Shown here: one piece after another, positions 1 to 6,753 of the stretch
How the letters are laid out: each line of letters begins with the position of its first letter
Numbering within the stretch: the first letter of the stretch is position 1
NCBI GenBank assembly: GCA_965368405.1
Contig: CBDUMS010000095.1
Coordinates: 1 to 11,940, forward strand
Origin: S012-113 sp965368405
GTDB taxonomy: Bacteria > Bacteroidota > Bacteroidia > Cytophagales > Cyclobacteriaceae
DNA length: 11,940 bases
Direction: 5' to 3'
The notes under the pieces: model-generated
What the model saw: the letters and a program-made list of their open reading frames with translations, nothing else
Databases searched by the model: none
What the model was told of the DNA's origin: nothing
Made by a program: the position numbers and the translations under genes

Positions 1-134
1 TAATCCAAGACAATTCTATTAATGGACCAATCCAAGCTTGCTTGAGATTGGGGAATGGAGATAAAGTTGTCACGCGAGTGACTTTGGTTGTAAGGCATCC
101 CCGCAGGATCAGCGGAGCTAATCCAAGATTTCAT
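1..134 (-). CDS. Possible 5' end of an unrecognised gene, cut by the window edge
   Basis: An ATG at 134-132 opens a minus-strand frame that runs 44 codons without a stop to the window edge. It begins 8 nt after the stop of the NlpC/P60 gene on the same strand, as expected for a following operon member. The peptide begins MKSWISSADPAGMPYN and is rich in Ser, Asn, Asp and Gln. It has no signal peptide and no motif I recognise. The opposite strand is also open in the codon-aligned frame (3-146), so one of the two is a shadow. I prefer the minus frame because it has a start codon, fits the operon direction and avoids the arginine-heavy, odd-codon composition of the plus frame. It could still be a chance ORF in non-coding DNA. 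Confidence 0.35.
   Translation of the reverse strand, partial: MKSWISSADPAGMPYNQSHSRDNFISIPQSQASLDWSINRIVLD
27..51. repeat. Inverted repeat / hairpin
   Basis: CCAATC at 27-32 pairs with GATTGG at 46-51. After a bulged A45 the stem continues with CAAG (33-36) against CTTG (41-44), giving ten base pairs and a four-base loop. No T-run follows on either strand, so it is a poor intrinsic terminator. It also lies inside the possible partial gene on the minus strand. The octamer AATCCAAG occurs three times nearby (2-9, 29-36, 120-127). Confidence 0.3.
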
Positions 135-142
135 CGCATCAC

Positions 143-619
143 CTAAAGCACTCTCCGCGCTTGTCGAAACCGCTTGCTCCAATATGAATTACTGAGGCTG
201 CTTTCCATTACTCCGCGACTGGTTGAAGCGTGAATAAAGGTAATTTCACCGCCTCTGCGCTCAGTAACCAACCCTACATGAGTTACCTTTCGCTTCTTTT
301 TGGAGGTAGCAAAAAACACCAGATCGCCTTTTTTTATTTCATCCTGTCCAACTCTTTTGCCCGTTTTTTTCTGCTCGGCAGAAGTTCTTGGAATATTATA
401 ATCAATAGCCTTAAAAGAGTTGAGCAGGAGGCCGGAGCAGTCCATGCCTGAGCTTGTAGTGCCGCCCCATTTATAGGGGGTTCCGGTATACGATCTTGCC
501 TTTGCAATGACCATTTCGGTTTTTTCTCGCTTAGAAAGCTTAGTGCCGCAGCTTGTGAGGGCAAATACAAAAAATAAGCTCAAAAACAGTGTATTATTAA
601 CTTTCGACGATCTCCTCAT
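143..619 (-). CDS. NlpC/P60 family lipoprotein, cell-wall peptidase
   Basis: A 158-residue predicted lipoprotein of the NlpC/P60 papain-like family. These enzymes usually cut peptidoglycan stem peptides, commonly at the gamma-D-Glu to diamino-acid bond. Residues 1-23 form a signal peptide (basic RRSSK start, Leu/Phe core) ending in a lipobox LTSC with Cys24 as the lipidated residue. The catalytic domain fills residues 35-158. Cys61 in the MDCSG motif is the nucleophile, His114 in THVGLV the base, and His130 in FIHAS the third polar residue, so all three are present. There is no SH3 or LysM targeting domain; length and layout resemble E. coli Spr/MepS and NlpC. Position after +1 of the lipobox is Gly-Thr, with no acidic surface-export signal. 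It is transcribed divergently from the dehydrogenase gene across 64 bp. The exact bond cleaved cannot be read from sequence. Confidence 0.92.
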   Translation of the reverse strand: MRRSSKVNNTLFLSLFFVFALTSCGTKLSKREKTEMVIAKARSYTGTPYKWGGTTSSGMDCSGLLLNSFKAIDYNIPRTSAEQKKTGKRVGQDEIKKGDLVFFATSKKKRKVTHVGLVTERRGGEITFIHASTSRGVMESSLSNSYWSKRFRQARRVL

Positions 620-667
620 TACTGCAAAATAAACAAAACATTAGTGGTAATAAAACGGGCCGGGGGT

Positions 668-675
668 TAACTTTG
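668..675 (+). promoter_or_regulatory. Bacteroidota-type -7 promoter element
   Basis: TAACTTTG matches the Bacteroidota consensus TAnnTTTG exactly and ends only 8 nt before the ATG of the dehydrogenase gene. No clear -33 TTG lies at the usual distance; the nearest resemblance is TTAGTGG at 641-647. If functional, transcription would begin about 5-7 nt downstream, giving a leaderless or nearly leaderless mRNA. An eight-base degenerate motif can occur by chance, but its place in a 64-bp divergent gap favours function. Confidence 0.45.
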
Positions 676-683
676 GTATAGTC

Positions 684-3635
684 ATGATACATAAACAGAA
701 AATCCATGATTTGAGAAGATTGCGTTCCCGTATGGATGGGGAACTTCTGTTTGATGAAGTTACCCGGCTTATTTATGCTACCGATGCTTCTTCTTACCGC
801 GAGGTGCCAACTGCGGTGGCTTTTCCTAAATCAATCAATGATCTTCAAAAATTAGTTCGTTACGCAGATAAAAATGACATTTCATTAATACCGCGTACGG
901 CAGGGACTTCTTTAGCAGGGCAGGTTGTCGGTAATGGTATAATTGTAGATGTATCAAGGCACTTTAATCAAATTCTAGAGTATAACGAAGAAGCGCAATG
1001 GGTTCGTGTACAGCCCGGTGTAATTCGCGACGATCTGAACCGATTTTTGAAACCCCATGGGGTTTTCTTTGGCCCCGAAACATCAACGGCAAATAGAGCC
1101 ATGGTAGGTGGTATGATTGGTAATAATAGTTGTGGCTCTAATTCTGTGATCTATGGCAGTACTCGCGAACACCTTAAATCGGTTAATGTTGTACTTAGCG
1201 ATGGCTCCGAAGTAGAGTTTTCTGATCTCACCCTTGATGAGTTTAATGAAAAATGTCATGCCGATGGTGCCGAGGGTGGACTCTACAATCATATTAAACA
1301 TCTATTGGGATCTTCTGATACCCGAAAGCGAATAAAAGATCAATATCCAGATCCAATCATTCCAAGAAGGAATACTGGTTATGCGCTAGATATTCTGATG
1401 GATAGTGCTCCTTTTGGTAATGCCGATAAACCATTTAATTTCTCAAAGCTCATTGCTGGTTCCGAGGGTACCCTAGCCATGATTACCGAGGCTAAATTAG
1501 CCGTAGTTCCCTTGCCTCCCGATCACGAAGGCTTGCTATGTGTACATTTTGATAGCATCCATGATTCATTGGTTGCAGCTCAACTAGCACTTAAGTACAA
1601 GCCTTACGCTGTAGAACTAATCGATCATTACATTCTCGAGTCAACCCGTACTAATCTAACGTACAGTCATTATACCTTTTTTGTAGAAGGAGAGCCTAAG
1701 GCTATTTTGGCGATTGAGCTTCGTGGAGTGCAAGATGAGCAAATAAAAAGCACGGCGAATTCTCTTATTAAAGAGCTTAAGGATAAAAACCTCGGCTACC
1801 ATTATCCTATCGTATGGAATGAAGAAGCAAAACTGGTTTGGGAGTTACGCAAGGCGGGTTTGGGACTTCTATCGAATATGCCCGGCGATGCAAAGCCAGT
1901 ACCTGTAGTGGAAGATACTGCTGTGGCTATGAAAGATCTCCCTCAATATATCGATGAATTCAACGCGCTCCTGAAGCGCTACGGACTCCATGCCGTACAT
2001 TATGCACATGCCGGGTCTGGAGAACTTCACTTGCGCCCGATTCTCGACTTAAAGACGGTAGATGGTAATGTTACGTTTCGTGATATTGCAGAGGAAACCA
2101 GCAAGCTTGTAAAGAAATATGGTGGTTCGCTGAGCGGAGAACATGGAGATGGCCGGCTCAGAGGAGAATTCATTCCTTACATGATTGGGCAAGAAAACTA
2201 CGCAGATCTAGTAGATCTTAAAAATACTTGGGACCCTAATAAAGTTTTCAATAGAGGGAAGATTACCGACACGCCTTCGATGAATACCAATCTTAGATTC
2301 GATCCTGGTCAGTTTACTCCGGAGTATGATACTACATTAGATTTTTCTTCAACACTAGGTATTGTGCGGGCAGCGGAGCAATGCAATGGTTCTGCCGATT
2401 GCCGTAAAAGTGCTGAAGCTGGAGGAACAATGTGTCCATCATACATGGCCACGAATGATGAGAAGAACACTACGCGAGCGAGAGCCAATGTTTTTAGGGA
2501 AATTGCGGGTAGAGAGAACGACGACAACCCTTTTCTGAGTAAAGAAATAAAGAAAGTATTCGATCTATGCTTGTCTTGCAAAGGATGTAAGTCTGAATGT
2601 CCTTCGAATGTTGATATTGCTAAAATCAAGGCTGAATTTTTACACCAAAATCATAAACTAAAGGGTGTATCCTTCAGGACTAAGCTCATTGGAAACTTTA
2701 CTAAAACTACCTCGAAATTCGAGATGGTCCCCTGGTTATATAATGGATTTGTTCAGTTTGCCCCATTATCACGGCTTTTTAAACGGTTCGTTGGCTTTTC
2801 TGTTCATAGATCACTGCCCTTGATGAATAAGCAAACGGTTGTTTCCTGGTTCAACGAACATAAGCATAATAATTTCGACTGTACACCATCAGCCGAGAAT
2901 GGGAAGGTTCTACTTTTCGTTGATGAATTTACCAATTATAATGACTTTGATGCCGGCAGAGCTGTAATCCTAACACTTACACAGCTAGGTTATGCCATAG
3001 AACTAACCAACACGATCGAGAGTGGTAGATCCTACCTTTCGAAGGGGATGCTCGATGAAGCTAAAGAAATAGCGCAGTTTAATGTCTCGACAGTTTCTGC
3101 TCAGTTTACTGACCATCTGGCTGTTGTGGGTATAGAACCTTCTGCATTACTTTCCTTTAGAGATGAGTATATTGATTTGTCTGATGATAAAGACTCAGCT
3201 AAGTTCTTAGCCACAAAAGCAGTTTTATTTGAGGAGTTCATTGATTCGCAGATCAAGGAAGGTAACATTGATAAAACCTTATTTAGCCCTATTGCTAATT
3301 CAATTAAATATCATGGGCACTGCCATCAGAAAGCATTATCAGAACTGTCTGCTTTGGAGAACACCTTAGATCTTATTCCCGAATCTAATATTTCGAAAAT
3401 ACCATCCGGTTGTTGCGGAATGGCAGGTTCTTTTGGTTATGAAAAGGAACATTATAAGCTTTCGATGCAGATTGGCGAGTTAGTTCTTTTTCCAGAAGTT
3501 CGAAAGATGGCCGAAGAGGAATTTATAGTGGCTCCGGGAACAAGTTGTCGACATCAGATAAAGGATGGGACAAAAAGAACATCCTTTCATCCTGCCGAAG
3601 TACTCCTGAAGTCCCTGAATATCAATAAGAATTAG
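684..3635 (+). CDS. FAD/Fe-S/CCG D-2-hydroxyacid (D-lactate-like) dehydrogenase
   Basis: A 983-residue three-part flavoprotein of the GlcD/Dld/YdiJ type, expected to oxidise a D-2-hydroxyacid such as D-lactate or D-2-hydroxyglutarate and pass electrons through Fe-S centres towards the quinone pool. The FAD-binding domain spans about residues 40-270, with PRTAGTSLAGQ (70-80), GGMIGNNSCGS (142-152) and GSEGTL (259-264). The FAD-oxidase C domain spans about 275-530, with HYAHAGSGELH (439-449) and SGEHGDGRLRG (484-494). Fe-S ligands are Cys567, Cys573, Cys584 and the cluster C629-LSC-KGC-KSEC639-P. A CCG-type C-terminal region follows, with YHGHCHQ (876-882) and SGCCGMAGSFG (908-918). The first CCG-like repeat (about 740-830) lacks its usual cysteines (EPSA at 819 onwards). 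The Met1 start fits a family N-terminus; Met17 is an alternative. No signal peptide or membrane helix is seen. Substrate is not determined. Confidence 0.9.
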   Translation: MIHKQKIHDLRRLRSRMDGELLFDEVTRLIYATDASSYREVPTAVAFPKSINDLQKLVRYADKNDISLIPRTAGTSLAGQVVGNGIIVDVSRHFNQILEYNEEAQWVRVQPGVIRDDLNRFLKPHGVFFGPETSTANRAMVGGMIGNNSCGSNSVIYGSTREHLKSVNVVLSDGSEVEFSDLTLDEFNEKCHADGAEGGLYNHIKHLLGSSDTRKRIKDQYPDPIIPRRNTGYALDILMDSAPFGNADKPFNFSKLIAGSEGTLAMITEAKLAVVPLPPDHEGLLCVHFDSIHDSLVAAQLALKYKPYAVELIDHYILESTRTNLTYSHYTFFVEGEPKAILAIELRGVQDEQIKSTANSLIKELKDKNLGYHYPIVWNEEAKLVWELRKAGLGLLSNMPGDAKPVPVVEDTAVAMKDLPQYIDEFNALLKRYGLHAVHYAHAGSGELHLRPILDLKTVDGNVTFRDIAEETSKLVKKYGGSLSGEHGDGRLRGEFIPYMIGQENYADLVDLKNTWDPNKVFNRGKITDTPSMNTNLRFDPGQFTPEYDTTLDFSSTLGIVRAAEQCNGSADCRKSAEAGGTMCPSYMATNDEKNTTRARANVFREIAGRENDDNPFLSKEIKKVFDLCLSCKGCKSECPSNVDIAKIKAEFLHQNHKLKGVSFRTKLIGNFTKTTSKFEMVPWLYNGFVQFAPLSRLFKRFVGFSVHRSLPLMNKQTVVSWFNEHKHNNFDCTPSAENGKVLLFVDEFTNYNDFDAGRAVILTLTQLGYAIELTNTIESGRSYLSKGMLDEAKEIAQFNVSTVSAQFTDHLAVVGIEPSALLSFRDEYIDLSDDKDSAKFLATKAVLFEEFIDSQIKEGNIDKTLFSPIANSIKYHGHCHQKALSELSALENTLDLIPESNISKIPSGCCGMAGSFGYEKEHYKLSMQIGELVLFPEVRKMAEEEFIVAPGTSCRHQIKDGTKRTSFHPAEVLLKSLNINKN
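3560..3587 (-). terminator. Weak hairpin downstream of the operon
   Basis: AAAGGATG (3560-3567) and CATCCTTT (3580-3587) form an 8-bp stem with a 12-nt loop, 35-62 nt past the beta-galactosidase stop on the minus strand. It lies inside the 3' end of the convergent dehydrogenase gene. The T-rich tract after it is poor, so it is at best a weak terminator or RNA-end stabiliser. Confidence 0.22.
3622..3635. other. Tail-to-tail overlap of two convergent genes
   Basis: The dehydrogenase stop TAG (3633-3635, plus) lies beyond the beta-galactosidase stop TGA (3624-3622, minus), so the two reading frames overlap by 14 bp. Both 3' untranslated regions must therefore be antisense to the other gene's coding end. 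A short inverted repeat, AAGGA/TCCTT at 3636-3649 with a CTAA loop, sits directly after the dehydrogenase stop but lacks a T-run. Confidence 0.9.
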
Positions 3636-6600
3636 AAGGACTAATCCTTAAACTGAATTCATAATCTTTTGGGGTAATGGTATACTCGTCGTGCACCATT
3701 CTCCCCCAGGAGGTATCACCACCTACACCCATTTGGAGGTGATCGATGTTCCATTGCACTACCTCGCCTGTTTTAATAAATGCCCCATGTTTTGAGGTTA
3801 TGGGTACCAAACCTGATGCAGACTCACTTCCTGTGGCGGCAGCCTGAAAGTCGAGCTCATCCGTGGTGAATGGCCAAACACTACCGTGTAAATACTGTTC
3901 ATCTAGACTTATGGCTGTGAGACTAATGTCTCGCGAACTAACCTTTATCCAACGCAGATCTGTTTTGTTTCCCGTCTCCTGTGGACGTGAGTAACGATGA
4001 AAACTGTTTTCAATACTTGATTTGTAGATCCCAATTTTTTCGCCGGTTTTTCTATCCCAATAGGTTTCACCAGGTCCGCGGCCATACCAGTAGAGCGAAT
4101 CGAACTTATTACTTAATACTAGTTTCAAGCCTATTTTGGGAATATTAGGCAAGTCTTTGTCCTGAGCAACCAATGCAAGTTTTATAACTAATTCACCACA
4201 TGGGGAAAGAGTAAATATTGCTGTAAATTCAGCTTTATTTTCTGGCAAAGAAAAGAGTGTAGTAAATCTCACTATATTATCAATAATCTTGGGTGGATCG
4301 AGTAGTCTGGCATTCACTGAATCTGTTGCTACCTTCCAGTACTTAGCCCATTCATGCATTCCATTACCCAGATCATTATCAGTAGGGGGGCGCCAGAAAT
4401 TTGGCTTAATGGAACTCTCCAGAATGGTAATTCCATTGAACTTCCAATTGGTAATTAACCCCTGATCATCAAGAATAAGGTTTGTTTTTTTATTGCATAT
4501 TATATAACCGCCAGCTTTGTCATCGATGCTGAATAAATCCTCATCGCTACATGAGGTGGCTCTAGTAGAATGTTTTTGAAGAATGAATTGCTCGAATCCG
4601 ATTTCATGTCCAACCGGTATAAGGCCATGGGAATCGACCTGACTTAATACTACCTCAAGAACGTATTCTGCATTCGAATCCATCACATAGTTTAGCTGAG
4701 TAATGAGTGAATCTTGAGGCGCAAGTTCTTGCACATCAATTTTCCCACTCAACGAGGTATTCCCGTTTTTTAACAGCGACCAAACCACCTCTTGATTAGA
4801 AAAAGTTGAGAAGAAATTCTTGTTTATTATTTTTAATATTTTGGATTGAGGCGTAAACTTAAATTTTACCGGTTGATATACCTTTTTAACTTCTGTAAGA
4901 TGTGGATGCGGATTGCGGTATGGATCAACTAATCCATTATTTAGAAAGTTGCCATCTGTTGGCATGTCGGGGTGGTAATCATGACCATATGCCAGATAAG
5001 GATTACCGTCGGCATCGTGATATTCAAGAGACTGGTCTACCCAATCCCAAATAAAGCCACCTTGTAGTGAGGGATATTTTTCTATGATATCCCAATAATC
5101 CTGCAAATTGCCTACAGAATTTCCCATTGCATGGCAGTACTCAATCATAATTCCGGGTTTTTTAGGCTTATTCTTGGCATAATCAATTAATCGTTGAGGT
5201 TTAGGGTACATAGGACAAAAAATGTCTGTGTAATCTGCCTCTTTAGCAGGTTCGTATTGTACTACCCGTGTTGTATCAGCTTCCTTTAACCACTGGTATA
5301 GCTTTTCAAACACTACGCCATGACCGGCTTCATTACCTAGGGACCAAATAATTATAGAGGGATGATTTTTATCTCGATGATACATGCGCTGCACCCTTTC
5401 CAGGTGAGCCGGATACCATTCTAGATTTTTGCCTATCTGAGTGTCCTCAGATATTGCTAAGGGATGACTCTCAATATTTGCCTCAGTAATAACATAAAGC
5501 CCATATTTATCGCATAGATCATACCAATAAGGGTGGTTGGGGTAATGGCTAGATCTTACAGCATTAATATTATTCAATTTCATTAGATGAATATCTCGCT
5601 CCATTGATTCTTTACTTATTATATGACCAGTAAACGGGTCTGTCTCATGGCGGTTAACCCCCTTAATGTTGATTGGTTGGCCGTTTACTAGTAGTTGACT
5701 ATTGATAATACTTATATCCCGAAACCCAATTTTTTTCGTAATGAATTGATCATCCTTAGGGTTGTCTTGGTCATTTAGCTCTAAACTAAGCTGATATAAT
5801 GCCGGATTTTCGGCCGACCATTGCAAAACATTTGATAAGTTAAAATTAAAGGATACGGTATCTGTTGACCGTGCAAGTAGTTTGATAGTAACGATTTTAT
5901 TCAATATGACTGAGTCTGCATCATGACTTAACCTTAGGTTGACATTACGAATAGCTATGCTATCTGAGTCATTCTTAATGTGCACCATCACATTAAGAAG
6001 ACCATCCATATAATTACTTGTGAGTCCAGTGCTTATGCTGATGTCATCGACGTGTACCATTGGCCTCGAATAAAGAAATACCTCTCGCTCAATTCCGCTT
6101 AACTTCAGCATATCCTGGCTTTCAAGATAGCTTGCGTCACTCCAACGGTACATCTGTAGGGCTAACAGGTTTTCACCGGGCTGTAGAAAATTTGTAACGT
6201 CAAACTCTGCAGGAGTTTTAGACCCCTGGGAGTATCCAATGAATTCTCCATTTAAGTAGACATACATAGCCGACTTAGCCCCTGCAAAGTGGAGAAGAAC
6301 CTGTGAACCTTCCCAAGGTGAAGGTATTGTAAATTTTGTTCTATAGGTACCAACCGGATTGTAATCAGTTGGAGCTTCAGGCCATTCTGTCGCAAAAGGG
6401 TAGCGTTCGTCGAGATATATTGGGAAACCAAAGCCATTTACTTCCCAATTTCCAGGAACAGGGATAGAATCCCATAACTCATCATTAAGATGGTTTAAGT
6501 AAAAGTCCACCGGCTTATCTTCAGGTGACCTAACCCAATTGAACCTCCAATGACCATTTAAACTCTTATAGTTGCTGGCCTGATCAGGCCGGTTTAATTG

Positions 6601-6753
6601 ACCTTCCATTGCGGATAAGAAAGGGAAAAAGTCTGCGCGAGGATCTAATTTGTTGATTTCAAATACGGTATGGTCAGCATGAAAGGGGCGTTCCTTATCG
6701 GTGCACGCCGCCAGAAGAATTACAAACCCTAGTAAAATTCTTTTGTAGTTCAT
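3622..6753 (-). CDS. LacZ-type GH2 beta-galactosidase, lipoprotein
   Basis: A 1043-residue glycoside hydrolase family 2 enzyme that should release non-reducing beta-D-galactose with retention of configuration. Residues 1-16 are a signal peptide ending in lipobox LAAC with Cys17 lipidated, so it is anchored in the periplasm or outer membrane; the residues after Cys (TDKE) are acidic and may favour surface export. The rest matches the full five-domain LacZ layout, close to E. coli's 1024 residues plus leader. Acid/base is Glu475 (SLGNE) and nucleophile Glu538 (MIEYCHAMGNS). Counterparts of other E. coli pocket residues are visible: Asn102, Asp214, His369 (NRHE), His403, Glu428, His430, Tyr516, His541, Phe603 and Trp1016 (GGDTSW). 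The small C-terminal domain carries RPPTDNDLGN (788-797). It is last in the three-gene operon; its ATG overlaps the preceding stop by 4 nt. Proposed role is removal of galactose from glycosylated hydroxylysine, which is inference; lactose or other galactosides are alternatives. Confidence 0.93.
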   Translation of the reverse strand: MNYKRILLGFVILLAACTDKERPFHADHTVFEINKLDPRADFFPFLSAMEGQLNRPDQASNYKSLNGHWRFNWVRSPEDKPVDFYLNHLNDELWDSIPVPGNWEVNGFGFPIYLDERYPFATEWPEAPTDYNPVGTYRTKFTIPSPWEGSQVLLHFAGAKSAMYVYLNGEFIGYSQGSKTPAEFDVTNFLQPGENLLALQMYRWSDASYLESQDMLKLSGIEREVFLYSRPMVHVDDISISTGLTSNYMDGLLNVMVHIKNDSDSIAIRNVNLRLSHDADSVILNKIVTIKLLARSTDTVSFNFNLSNVLQWSAENPALYQLSLELNDQDNPKDDQFITKKIGFRDISIINSQLLVNGQPINIKGVNRHETDPFTGHIISKESMERDIHLMKLNNINAVRSSHYPNHPYWYDLCDKYGLYVITEANIESHPLAISEDTQIGKNLEWYPAHLERVQRMYHRDKNHPSIIIWSLGNEAGHGVVFEKLYQWLKEADTTRVVQYEPAKEADYTDIFCPMYPKPQRLIDYAKNKPKKPGIMIEYCHAMGNSVGNLQDYWDIIEKYPSLQGGFIWDWVDQSLEYHDADGNPYLAYGHDYHPDMPTDGNFLNNGLVDPYRNPHPHLTEVKKVYQPVKFKFTPQSKILKIINKNFFSTFSNQEVVWSLLKNGNTSLSGKIDVQELAPQDSLITQLNYVMDSNAEYVLEVVLSQVDSHGLIPVGHEIGFEQFILQKHSTRATSCSDEDLFSIDDKAGGYIICNKKTNLILDDQGLITNWKFNGITILESSIKPNFWRPPTDNDLGNGMHEWAKYWKVATDSVNARLLDPPKIIDNIVRFTTLFSLPENKAEFTAIFTLSPCGELVIKLALVAQDKDLPNIPKIGLKLVLSNKFDSLYWYGRGPGETYWDRKTGEKIGIYKSSIENSFHRYSRPQETGNKTDLRWIKVSSRDISLTAISLDEQYLHGSVWPFTTDELDFQAAATGSESASGLVPITSKHGAFIKTGEVVQWNIDHLQMGVGGDTSWGRMVHDEYTITPKDYEFSLRISPSNSY
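6750..6753 (-). promoter_or_regulatory. ATGA start/stop overlap
   Basis: The TGA stop of the kinase-lyase fusion (6752-6750) and the ATG of the beta-galactosidase (6753-6751) share ATGA. This arrangement usually means translational coupling by terminating ribosomes, and it settles the beta-galactosidase start. No Shine-Dalgarno sequence is obvious upstream. Confidence 0.8.

Noticed and set aside
3..146. Plus-strand open frame from the left edge ending at TAA (144-146)
   Set aside because: It is codon-aligned antisense to the minus-strand frame, is rich in arginine from AGG/AGA/CGA codons as shadow frames often are, and would converge on the NlpC/P60 stop.
3622..6753. GH2 beta-glucuronidase or beta-mannosidase
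   Set aside because: The C-terminal small domain and the full LacZ pocket set (Asn102, Asp214, His403, His541, Phe603, Trp1016 here) point to beta-galactosidase.
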